Of a stretch of 64,000 nt of DNA, positions 35,348 through 41,765 are shown in pieces. Below the pieces are notes generated by a model. That model was not told where the DNA came from, searched no databases, and was given only the letters and a program-made list of their open reading frames with translations. Numbering within the stretch: position 1 is the stretch's first letter; every line of letters starts with the position of its first letter. The DNA is from Amphritea opalescens (lineage in GTDB: Bacteria > Pseudomonadota > Gammaproteobacteria > Pseudomonadales > Balneatricaceae). The stretch spans positions 28,471-92,470 of the forward strand of contig NZ_RQXW01000014.1 of assembly GCF_003957515.1 (NCBI RefSeq), read 5' to 3'. The translations under genes and the position numbers were made by a program.

Positions 35348-35554
35348 ATGAAAGCACTTATTACAACAATCGCATTGGCTTCTACTCTCGCTGCAGGCAC
35401 CGCATCAGCGACTAATTTTGAAGTGGGTCAGCTAGGTGGCGGTACGACTATCCAGAACGGCTCTCACTACAGCAGCGAAGAGCTGGTAACCGTCGATCAC
35501 GCTAACTTGCCAGCGAACCATTACGGTTCAGAACTATTTATCGGCAGCAAGTAA
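35348..35554 (+). CDS. Small secreted protein, array 1 gene 1 (type A)
   Basis: Unrecognised. A 68-residue protein with a Sec-type signal peptide: Lys at position 2, a hydrophobic core (LITTIALASTLAAG) and an ASA cleavage site at about residue 21. The mature part is about 47 residues, starts TNFEVGQLGGG, has no cysteine, and ends HYGSELFIGSK. An AGGA lies about eight bases before the ATG. It is first of eight tandem paralogues repeating every 250-310 bp, and lies divergent from a dead ohrR copy. The protein is identical to genes 2 and 6. Export to periplasm or medium is inferred; function unknown. Confidence 0.85.
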   Translation: MKALITTIALASTLAAGTASATNFEVGQLGGGTTIQNGSHYSSEELVTVDHANLPANHYGSELFIGSK

Positions 35555-35609
35555 GTCGGCACTTAACCATTTTTATCAGTTTTTAATTTAAGTATTAAAG
35601 GATCAGATA

Positions 35610-35816
35610 ATGAAAGCACTTATTACAACAATCGCATTGGCTTCTACTCTCGCTGCAGGCACCGCATCAGCGACTAATTTTGAAGTGGGTCAGCTAGGTG
35701 GCGGCACGACTATCCAGAACGGTTCTCACTACAGCAGCGAAGAGCTGGTAACTGTTGATCACGCTAACTTGCCAGCGAATCATTACGGTTCAGAACTGTT
35801 TATCGGCAGCAAGTAA
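35610..35816 (+). CDS. Small secreted protein, array 1 gene 2 (type A)
   Basis: Same predicted protein as gene 1 (68 residues) with only a few silent base differences, 262 bp downstream. The intergenic spacer of about 55 bp, beginning GTCGGCACTTAACC after the stop and ending with an AAAGGA Shine-Dalgarno, repeats after every type A gene. The near identity of coding and spacer DNA points to recent tandem duplication or gene conversion. No terminator is seen between genes, so co-transcription is likely. Confidence 0.85.
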   Translation: MKALITTIALASTLAAGTASATNFEVGQLGGGTTIQNGSHYSSEELVTVDHANLPANHYGSELFIGSK

Positions 35817-35872
35817 GTCGGCACTTAACCATTTTTTATCAGTTTTTAATTTAAGTATTAAAGGATCAGATC

Positions 35873-36079
35873 ATGAAAGCACTTATTACAACAATCGCAT
35901 TGGCTTCTACTCTCGCTGCAGGCACCGCATCAGCGACTAATTTTGAAGTAGGTCAGCTGGGTGGTGGTACGACTATTCAGAACGGTTCTCACTACAGCAG
36001 CGAAGAGCTGGTAACTGTTGATCACGCTAACTTGCCAACGAATCATTACGGTTCAGAACTGTTTATCGGCAGCAAGTAA
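35873..36079 (+). CDS. Small secreted protein, array 1 gene 3 (type A)
   Basis: 68 residues, differing from genes 1 and 2 by one residue (Ala to Thr in NLPTNHYG). The same signal peptide, TNFEVGQLGGG mature start and GSELFIGSK end are present. It starts 263 bp after gene 2, and its downstream spacer is again the type A spacer. Confidence 0.85.
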   Translation: MKALITTIALASTLAAGTASATNFEVGQLGGGTTIQNGSHYSSEELVTVDHANLPTNHYGSELFIGSK

Positions 36080-36135
36080 GTCGGCACTTAACCATTTTTT
36101 ATCAGTTTTTAATTTAAATATTTAAGGAACAGATC

Positions 36136-36444
36136 ATGAAAACACTTATTACAACAATCGCGCTAGCTTCTACTCTTGCTGCAGGCACCGCGTCAGCGAC
36201 TAATTTCCAAGTAGGTCAGTTGGATGGCTTCGATGTACAAGAAACATCTCAGTATCATTCTACCGATGCAGTGAATGTCGTGGCTCCTAACTTGCCAGGG
36301 ACTAATTTTCAAGTGGGACAGATCGGCGGGAAAATCGATGTACAAGATGCCTCTAACTATCATTCTGGCGATATGGCAATGACTGACACCCCTAATCTAC
36401 CGGGTAGCAGCTATAGCTCAGCACTTTTTATCGGCAATAAATAA
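36136..36444 (+). CDS. Small secreted protein, array 1 gene 4 (domain-doubled, type C)
   Basis: 102 residues. The signal peptide is nearly identical to the others, but the mature part holds two copies of the module: TNFQVGQLDG...DVQETSQYHS...NLPG followed directly by TNFQVGQIGG...DVQDASNYHS...NLPG, then the tail SSYSSALFIGNK. The exact return of TNFQVGQ after NLPG shows an internal duplication and suggests that LPG-TNF is a module boundary. The downstream spacer is of a different kind (CGCCCGTCATAACC) from the type A spacer. Confidence 0.85.
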   Translation: MKTLITTIALASTLAAGTASATNFQVGQLDGFDVQETSQYHSTDAVNVVAPNLPGTNFQVGQIGGKIDVQDASNYHSGDMAMTDTPNLPGSSYSSALFIGNK

Positions 36445-36495
36445 TTCGCCCGTCATAACCAAAATCTTTCAGTTAAATTGTTTAAGGAATCGATC

Positions 36496-36693
36496 ATGAA
36501 AACACTTATCACAACCATCGCACTGGCTTCCGCGCTAGCTGCAGGCACCGCGTCAGCCACTAACTTTGAAGTGGGTCAACTGGGTGGCATTGATGTACAA
36601 GCAACATCTCACTCAACCAGTGCTGCGGTAATGGAAACCTCTAATTTGCCCGGAAGCAGCTATAGCTCAGCGCTTTTTATCGGCAATAAATAA
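36496..36693 (+). CDS. Small secreted protein, array 1 gene 5 (type B)
   Basis: 65 residues from the ATG at 36496, which has AAGGA upstream; six further upstream codons are in frame but lie in the conserved spacer. The mature part TNFEVGQLGGIDVQATSHS, ending NLPGSSYSSALFIGNK, shares its start with type A and its end with type C, so it looks like a single-module version of gene 4. No cysteines. Confidence 0.85.
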   Translation: MKTLITTIALASALAAGTASATNFEVGQLGGIDVQATSHSTSAAVMETSNLPGSSYSSALFIGNK

Positions 36694-36744
36694 TCCGCCC
36701 GTCATAACCAAAATCTTTCAGTTAAATTGTTTAAGGAATCGATC

Positions 36745-36951
36745 ATGAAAGCACTTATTACAACAATCGCATTGGCTTCTACTCTCGCTGCAGGCACCGC
36801 ATCAGCGACTAATTTTGAAGTAGGTCAGCTGGGTGGTGGTACGACTATTCAGAACGGTTCTCACTACAGCAGCGAAGAGCTGGTAACTGTTGATCACGCT
36901 AACTTGCCAGCGAATCATTACGGTTCAGAACTGTTTATCGGCAGCAAGTAA
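36745..36951 (+). CDS. Small secreted protein, array 1 gene 6 (type A)
   Basis: 68 residues, identical protein to genes 1 and 2. Its upstream spacer is the type B/C kind (CGCCCGTCATAACC...) while its downstream spacer is the type A kind, so spacers belong to the gene before them. A type A gene between two type B genes shows shuffling within the array, with crossover points probably in the nearly invariant signal-peptide segment. Confidence 0.85.
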   Translation: MKALITTIALASTLAAGTASATNFEVGQLGGGTTIQNGSHYSSEELVTVDHANLPANHYGSELFIGSK

Positions 36952-37007
36952 GTCGGCACTTAACCATTTTTTATCAGTTTTTAATTTAAGTATTAAAGGA
37001 TCAGATC

Positions 37008-37205
37008 ATGAAAACACTTATCACAACCATCGCACTGGCCTCCGCGCTAGCTGCAGGCACCGCGTCAGCCACTAACTTTGAAGTGGGTCAACTGGGTGGC
37101 ATTGATGTACAAGCGACATCTCACTCAGCTAGTGCAGCGGTAATGGAAACCTCTAATTTGCCCGGAAGCAGCTATAGCTCAACACTGTTTGTGGGTAACA
37201 AATAG
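37008..37205 (+). CDS. Small secreted protein, array 1 gene 7 (type B)
   Basis: 65 residues, differing from gene 5 at a few positions (HSASAAV, SSTLFVGNK). The upstream spacer is type A. The downstream spacer is distinct, about 79 bp, and contains GTCATTCCCAGTGACTAGG, shared with the end of array 2. Confidence 0.84.
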   Translation: MKTLITTIALASALAAGTASATNFEVGQLGGIDVQATSHSASAAVMETSNLPGSSYSSTLFVGNK

Positions 37206-37284
37206 TTATTATGCAGTCACTCGTTAGTCATTCCCAGTGACTAGGTAAGATGATTGACTTAAATTATTTATCAAGGAACGAAGT

Positions 37285-37470
37285 ATGAAAGCAGTTTTTA
37301 CGATAATCAGCATGGCACTGGCTACAGGAGTAGCTAGTGCGTCATCCAGTGTAGTAGCTATAGAGACTCAAGCAGTAGCTTTCTATAACAATGAAGAGGT
37401 GGTTATCGTTGATGGGCCGAATATGCCGGGTAATAATGACGGTAATAAGTTTCTGGTCGTCAGTAACTGA
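37285..37470 (+). CDS. Small secreted protein, array 1 gene 8 (divergent paralogue)
   Basis: 61 residues with an alanine-rich signal peptide (FTIISMALATGVASA). The mature part of about 43 residues lacks TNFEVGQ but keeps a related ending, GPNMPGNN...FLVVSN, comparable with NLPGSSY...LFIGNK. It has an AAGGA Shine-Dalgarno. It is the last gene of array 1; a truncated homologue ends array 2 (41295). Function unknown. Confidence 0.75.
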   Translation: MKAVFTIISMALATGVASASSSVVAIETQAVAFYNNEEVVIVDGPNMPGNNDGNKFLVVSN

Positions 37471-38134
37471 ACGAAGAGTCTGAACAGAGCGCGGCTTACA
37501 CTCGTAAACAAACTGATGCTGATCAATCTAGCGTCAGCATGAGAACAAAGCCCTGACGTTTTTACGCTAATTTAATGACGGATTTAACCTACCTTGAATG
37601 CTTAATTTCCCTCATAGCTATCCTGGTTGATAACCAACAATAATCCCCCCTGAAAACAGTGATGCACAACAGATCGGTAGGAATACCGCTTTAACGCTAT
37701 ATTGACGATGAAAATGCATCTCGAATTGCGAAGCGGCCTTGGATGCAAATCGTAGGGTTGAATCTGGATCGCACGAGTCGAAATAGGGGTGAGACATCAA
37801 GAGCCATACCGAATGGCCCTCTTCACACGATAGCCCCATCATCTTATTTGTTTCAGTGCCTACTTTATGTCGGCCGTGATCGGTCATTATGGTCGGTGAG
37901 TTTATCCGCACGGCACTGTTATTCAAAAAGTGTCGCCTGTTGTTCCACCTAGACAAAGCCTTCCTATAAGCCCGCTTAATTAATGATGTAAAGCATCAAC
38001 TTAACGCATGATTATGAATTTTGTAGGCTCATTATTGTAGTTTATGTGGCTATAATATAGGCTTCAAAAAATAGTTGAAAAGTGGTGGCAGGTGCTTTCG
38101 CTTTCTATGAGCTAAACAATCGGAAGGATTTCGT
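37471..38134. other. Stretch between array 1 and the lipoprotein pair
   Basis: No gene that I can support firmly. A minus-strand frame at 37618-37956 (112 codons from a TTG with an AGGAAGG before it) reads like protein in places (SVWLLMSHPYFDS, TLRFASKAASQFEMHFH), so it may be a hypothetical gene or a remnant. A TATAAT at 38051-38056, with no good -35, could serve the lipoprotein gene at 38135. Confidence 0.4.
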
Positions 38135-38803
38135 ATGTTGAAGAAAGTTTTAGTGTTGAGTGTGGGTAGCACTTTGCTCGCTGGATGTTTCGGTGCTGGG
38201 ACGTCACAAGCCCCAATAGCGGCGACCTACCCAGTAACAGATCAGCAAAAAATGCAGGCCGCGCATCACTGGAGTGTTCTGGCTGATCACCAAGCAGATC
38301 AATTGATCGAGAGTAATCGGCTGAAAGCTTGGCCGTTATACATAGAAAATGAGCAGGAAACGTCGTTTCACTCTTCCTATCAGTCTCTGTTGACCAGTTC
38401 ATTGGTAAGTAAAGGAGCCCATGTTCAAACAAACGCGACGGGTGCCGCAACGATTACTTATAAAGTCAACGTTATCGAACATAAGGATCGTGAACCTGTT
38501 CGTGCACCTGTAGGCGCACTCACCGCGCTTGCCGCAGGTGTTGCCGTCGCAACGGTGCCTTTTAGTCACAACTGGGGTGAACCCGCATTAATGTTGGTAC
38601 CAGCGGCTATCTATGGCGATATCTTTAGCGGTAGCTGGACGTCTGAATCCAACCTAGAAGTTGTTATTACAACTCAGGCCGTTGTGGGAAATCAGGTCCT
38701 CTATTCGTCTTCTAATATTTACTACATCAATGGCGGAGATAGCGATCACTACACCACAGAGCATGATAGCTCGAAGCCGACTGACGTCACGGATAAATGG
38801 TAA
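38135..38803 (+). CDS. Uncharacterised outer-membrane-type lipoprotein
   Basis: 222 residues. The N terminus has a lipoprotein signal with lipobox LLAGC and the modified Cys at 18; Phe at +2 favours sorting to the outer membrane. The body has no motif that I recognise. A glycine/alanine-rich hydrophobic stretch at about 128-150 (GALTALAAGVAVATV) could be membrane-associated. It ends ten bases before the FlgO-like lipoprotein gene, so the two probably form an operon and act together in the envelope. Confidence 0.75.
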   Translation: MLKKVLVLSVGSTLLAGCFGAGTSQAPIAATYPVTDQQKMQAAHHWSVLADHQADQLIESNRLKAWPLYIENEQETSFHSSYQSLLTSSLVSKGAHVQTNATGAATITYKVNVIEHKDREPVRAPVGALTALAAGVAVATVPFSHNWGEPALMLVPAAIYGDIFSGSWTSESNLEVVITTQAVVGNQVLYSSSNIYYINGGDSDHYTTEHDSSKPTDVTDKW

Positions 38804-38813
38804 GGGGCCGAAT

Positions 38814-39362
38814 ATGAGAGACACTAAACGAAAAACTTCATACAAGTTGGTTTTGGCTCTTCTTTCGGCAGTCGCTCTAGCTGGATGCGCTAGTCATTCG
38901 TCTGTACCAAAAGATCCCACAGTCAATTTAATTCAGATATCGTCATCAGCGGCAAAAAGTTTAGCCAGCGGATTAACTCTTGACGAAGGGAAGCCGGTTT
39001 TAGCTGTTAGTTTTGCTAACATCGATAATCTGAGATCGTCATCAACGCTGGGGCGTACCCTTGGCGAGCAATTTTCGAGTGCAATGACCAATCTCGGTGT
39101 TCCGATGGTAGAGATAAAAATGCGGAGCAGTCTGTTTGTGGAGGCGCAAACAGGAGAGTTAATTTTATCTCGGCAACTGAGAAGTATTGTTAACTCTCAT
39201 GATGCGCAGGCCGTTGTGCTTGGTACTTATGCTGTGGGTGGAAACAATATATATGTTACAGCCAAAGTCGTGCGTACTGCTGATAACTTGGTGCTATCGT
39301 CAACGAATTACACCTTACCACTAAATAAAGATATAAGCGCGATGATCAGAAACTCGCGGTAA
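38814..39362 (+). CDS. FlgO-family outer membrane lipoprotein
   Basis: 182 residues from the ATG at 38814. The lipobox is ALAGC with Cys at 25. The body matches the FlgO pattern that I know from Vibrio: PVLAVSFANIDNLRSSSTLGRTLGEQF, a middle VEI-MRSSLFVEAQTGELILSRQ segment, and AQAVVLGTYAVGGNNIYVTAKVV. FlgO proteins help anchor the flagellum to the outer membrane, but no flagellar gene lies nearby, so this may be a paralogue with another envelope role. It is co-directional with the upstream lipoprotein and followed by a terminator. Confidence 0.78.
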   Translation: MRDTKRKTSYKLVLALLSAVALAGCASHSSVPKDPTVNLIQISSSAAKSLASGLTLDEGKPVLAVSFANIDNLRSSSTLGRTLGEQFSSAMTNLGVPMVEIKMRSSLFVEAQTGELILSRQLRSIVNSHDAQAVVLGTYAVGGNNIYVTAKVVRTADNLVLSSTNYTLPLNKDISAMIRNSR

Positions 39363-39384
39363 TTAAGTGTAAAAAGTATGTTAG

Positions 39385-39409
39385 AAGGGCGCTGATAGCG
39401 CCCTTTTTT
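39385..39409 (+). terminator. Terminator after the lipoprotein operon
   Basis: AAGGGCGCT (39385-39393), loop GAT, AGCGCCCTT (39397-39405), then more T. Confidence 0.92.
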
Positions 39410-39561
39410 GTGTTTAGCTACTTATAAACGATGGGCAATGAACAGATCCGTTTTCGATGGATGCTGTATACCCTTAGCCAACATCGGCATTAGATTGATA
39501 GGTGCGTTGAAGGCTATGTAATCAGGGGGTATTAGCGCTCATTTATAGACCCACGCTGTAC

Positions 39562-40011
39562 TTATCCTTCAGCAACCCGCAGCTTGGCGGTAATAAAATC
39601 TTTATGTGATACGTAGATCAGGTCGGCGATGCGACGAATGACGTGTTCTTCGTAGTGGTGTAGCTCGCCATCGGCATAGGCGACCCGCCAGAGGTTTTCA
39701 ATGAGGGTGATCTTTTCTTCAGGGGTGCATAGATCATTGATCTGGGAGGTGAAGCGAAAGTAATCAGTGGCATTATGCTGGGCTTTTTCAGCCCGAGTGA
39801 GTAGTGCTTGCGCGGTTACTTGGTTAAGTGAAAAGGTTTTCTTCAATACATCCAGCAGAGTTTCATTTTCTTCGGGTTTACGTTCGTAATCGGATATCAA
39901 CACTTCAACCATCAGTGCAGCTGAGGCGAGTGACAGCAGGGCTTGTGGATTTTCCTCTGCGTCTGTCTCGGGTAGAAATGTTTCTAGAAAGGATTTCAGC
40001 TTCGCTATCAT
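39562..40011 (-). CDS. TerB-like (tellurite resistance TerB superfamily) protein
   Basis: 149 residues from the ATG at 40011 (GGAGAA upstream). It is all-helical with acidic clusters. It resembles the small TerB domain in ALMVEVLISDYERKPEE and, in its second half, in LIENLWRVAYADGELHHYEEHVIRRIADLI; the DGELHHYEE segment is the usual metal-associated acidic signature. The function of such stand-alone proteins is unclear. It is convergent with the lipoprotein operon and divergent from the marR relic. Confidence 0.78.
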   Translation of the reverse strand: MIAKLKSFLETFLPETDAEENPQALLSLASAALMVEVLISDYERKPEENETLLDVLKKTFSLNQVTAQALLTRAEKAQHNATDYFRFTSQINDLCTPEEKITLIENLWRVAYADGELHHYEEHVIRRIADLIYVSHKDFITAKLRVAEG

Positions 40012-40097
40012 TTTAAATTCTCCAGTACCGCCAGTAGACAAGCGTTTGTTTGTATTAGTTCATTTCATCGGCTTCGGCATTTTCGGTTAAAACTGTT

Positions 40098-40153
40098 TTG
40101 ACAAAATTTAGCTGCCATGGCAGTATTCTGCTTTAAGTTAACTGCCTAGGCAG
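40098..40153 (+). promoter_or_regulatory. Promoter with two palindromic operators (relic copy)
   Basis: -35 TTGACA (40098-40103), 17-bp spacer, -10 CAGTAT (40121-40126). A perfect 12-bp palindrome CTGCCATGGCAG (40112-40123) overlaps the spacer and -10; another, CTGCCTAGGCAG (40142-40153), lies just downstream. The arrangement duplicates that before the intact marR at 41682-41737, where each palindrome has one mismatch. Repression by the MarR protein is inferred. Confidence 0.7.
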
Positions 40154-40181
40154 CTAAATTGTCGTTATCAGGGAAACCCCC

Positions 40182-40313
40182 ATGATCTACTTTACCGAAG
40201 ACAATGTGCCCACCCGGCTGAGCATTGCGCATCTGCTGTTTCTGTTGAACCAGCATAAAGACCGATTACTCGAAAAGTGCCTTAAGCCTTTCAATAACGG
40301 CTGCGATCGATAG
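40182..40313 (+). pseudogene. Truncated copy of the marR-type gene fused to peptide array 2
   Basis: The first 37-38 codons match the intact regulator at 41766 (MIYFTEDNVPTRLSIAHLLF...). Then about 70 bp are missing, a short stretch GGCTGCGATCGATAG matches the later part of the intact gene, and the frame stops after 43 residues. Three bases after the stop, at GTGCT (40316-40320), the sequence switches to the leader of the peptide arrays. It is a recombination scar that leaves the marR promoter reading into array 2. Confidence 0.8.
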
Positions 40314-40376
40314 CGGTGCTCAACTAATAACCAGATACGCTCATGAATACATGATGACAATATTGAGGAACATATT

Positions 40377-40583
40377 ATGAAAGCACTTATTACAACGGTT
40401 GCATTAGCTTCTACCCTCGTAGCAGGCACCGCATCAGCGACTAATTTTGAGGTGGGTCAGCTCGGTGGCGGTACGACTCTCCAGAGCGGTTCTCACTACA
40501 GCAGCAAAGAACTAGTAGCCGTCGATCACACTAACTTGCCCGCGAATCATTACGGTTCAGAACTGTTTATCGGCAGCAAGTAA
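40377..40583 (+). CDS. Small secreted protein, array 2 gene 1 (type A)
   Basis: 68 residues, homologous to the type A proteins of array 1, with the same TNFEVGQLGGG start and HYGSELFIGSK end but fixed differences (TTLQSGSHYSSKEL, AVDHTNLP). Its leader 40316-40376 is identical over 61 bp to that of array 1 gene 1, but what lies further upstream is the marR relic. The signal peptide carries Val changes (TTVALASTLVAG). Confidence 0.84.
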   Translation: MKALITTVALASTLVAGTASATNFEVGQLGGGTTLQSGSHYSSKELVAVDHTNLPANHYGSELFIGSK

Positions 40584-40638
40584 GTCGGCACGTAACCATT
40601 TTTATCAGTTTTTAATGTAAGTATTTAAGGAACAAATC

Positions 40639-40845
40639 ATGAAAGCGCTTATGACAACAATCGCATTGGCTTCTACTCTCGCTGCAGGCACCGCATCAGC
40701 GACTAATTTTGAAGTGGGCCAGCTCGGTGGCGGTACGACTCTCCAGAGCGGTTCTCACTACAGCAGCAAAGAACTAGTAGCCGTCGATCACACTAACTTG
40801 CCCGCGAATCATTACGGTTCAGAACTGTTTATCGGCAGCAAGTAA
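40639..40845 (+). CDS. Small secreted protein, array 2 gene 2 (type A)
   Basis: 68 residues; mature sequence identical to array 2 gene 1, with a slightly different signal peptide (ALMTTIALASTLAAG). The spacer GTCGGCACGTAACC is the type A spacer with one change shared by array 2, so this array has diversified as a unit since it separated from array 1. Confidence 0.84.
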   Translation: MKALMTTIALASTLAAGTASATNFEVGQLGGGTTLQSGSHYSSKELVAVDHTNLPANHYGSELFIGSK

Positions 40846-40900
40846 GTCGGCACGTAACCATTTTTATCAGTTTTTAATGTAAGTATTTAAGGAACAAATC

Positions 40901-41209
40901 ATGAAAGCGCTTATGACAACAATCGCATTGGTTTCTACTCTCGCTGCAGGCACTGCATCAGCGACTAATTTTGAAGTGGGCCAGCTCGGTGGTGTCGATG
41001 TACAAGAAACATCTCAGTATCATTCTTCGGGTGCAGTGAATGTCGTGGTCCCTAACTTACCAGGGACCAATTTTGAAATAGGACAGATTGGCGGGAAGGT
41101 CGATGTACAAGATATCTCTAACTATCATTCTGGCAATATAACAATGGCTGACAGCCCTAATCTACCGGGTAGCAGCTATAGCTCCGAACTTTTTGTGGGC
41201 AATAAATAG
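40901..41209 (+). CDS. Small secreted protein, array 2 gene 3 (domain-doubled, type C)
   Basis: 102 residues, the counterpart of array 1 gene 4: two modules TNFEVGQLGG-DVQETSQYHS-NLPG and TNFEIGQIGG-DVQDISNYHS-NLPG, then SSYSSELFVGNK. Keeping the doubled form in both arrays suggests that it is ancestral and under selection rather than a chance duplication. The downstream region matches that after array 1 gene 7. Confidence 0.84.
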   Translation: MKALMTTIALVSTLAAGTASATNFEVGQLGGVDVQETSQYHSSGAVNVVVPNLPGTNFEIGQIGGKVDVQDISNYHSGNITMADSPNLPGSSYSSELFVGNK

Positions 41210-41294
41210 TTATTACACAGTCATTCGTTAGTCATTCCCAGTGACTAGGTAAGATGAAGATGATTGACTGACATTATTTATCAAGAAAGGGAGT

Positions 41295-41399
41295 ATGAAA
41301 ACAGCTTTTACGATAATTAGTATGGCACTGGCTACAGGCGTAGCTAGTGCATCATCCCGTGTGGTGGCTATAGAGGCTAAAGCAGTAGCTTTCACCTGA
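41295..41399 (+). pseudogene. Truncated counterpart of the divergent terminal peptide
   Basis: The frame encodes 34 residues (signal FTIISMALATGVASA, then about 19 residues) and stops at TGA 41397. It aligns with array 1 gene 8 through VAIEAKAVAF and then diverges, losing the C-terminal NMPGNN...FLVVSN. It has a GGGAG Shine-Dalgarno. It is probably a broken gene at the array end, although a very short secreted peptide cannot be excluded. Confidence 0.65.
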
Positions 41400-41681
41400 T
41401 ATCTTGATAGGGGGCAACTGCAAAATAATAGGCATGCTCGCTTAGCAGTTAAGTTGTTTGCAAATCTTTTACAAATAAAGAATACCGTATGCGTATTGTT
41501 CTGGATGGAATTAAGTCATCTAGATGACGAAAAATCTGAGCAATACTTTACAGTTTTTCAATCGCGATATCGTTTAAGCAGAAACAACGATATTCGTTTT
41601 TCTTATCAAAAAAATATAGCTGAGGAGGTTACTCTTTCATTGCTTGTTTGCGTCGAACCAGGCGTTTCCGTTAAAACTACT
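41400..41681. other. Gene-free stretch between array 2 and the marR promoter
   Basis: An 88-codon frame (41454-41720) runs into the marR promoter and operators, has no Shine-Dalgarno and looks random, so I do not call it. No hairpin terminator was seen directly after array 2. Confidence 0.5.
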
Positions 41682-41737
41682 TTGACAAAATTTAGCTGCA
41701 ATGGCAGTATCTCGGTTTAATTTATCTGCCTAGGCAA
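41682..41737 (+). promoter_or_regulatory. Promoter and operators of the marR-emrAB operon
   Basis: -35 TTGACA (41682-41687), 17-bp spacer, -10 CAGTAT (41705-41710). Palindromes CTGCAATGGCAG (41696-41707) and CTGCCTAGGCAA (41726-41737) flank the start region, 28 bp before the marR ATG. They are probably autorepressor sites of the MarR protein. Confidence 0.72.
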
Positions 41738-41765
41738 ATAAATTATTGTTATCGGAGAAAATCCC

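Noticed and set aside
35348..37470. CRISPR array or other non-coding repeat as explanation for the 250-310 bp repeats
   Set aside because: The repeat units are long, open frames are kept in every unit, changes are largely silent or conservative and each has a Shine-Dalgarno, so they are genes.
35348..37470. Class II bacteriocins with double-glycine leaders as explanation for the peptides
   Set aside because: The leaders are ordinary hydrophobic Sec signals ending ASA, not short polar leaders with a Gly-Gly site, and no dedicated peptidase-transporter or immunity gene is nearby.
37618..37956. Minus-strand frame of 112 codons
   Set aside because: Protein-like in parts and with an AGGAAGG upstream, but a TTG start and no known relative. 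Mentioned in the region entry only, not called as a gene.
41454..41720. 88-codon frame before the marR gene
   Set aside because: It runs through the -35, -10 and operators of marR and has no Shine-Dalgarno.
33322..41765. Insertion sequence or integrase as agent of the duplications
   Set aside because: No transposase, integrase or terminal inverted repeats were seen; the junction at 40316 shows only a five-base microhomology.
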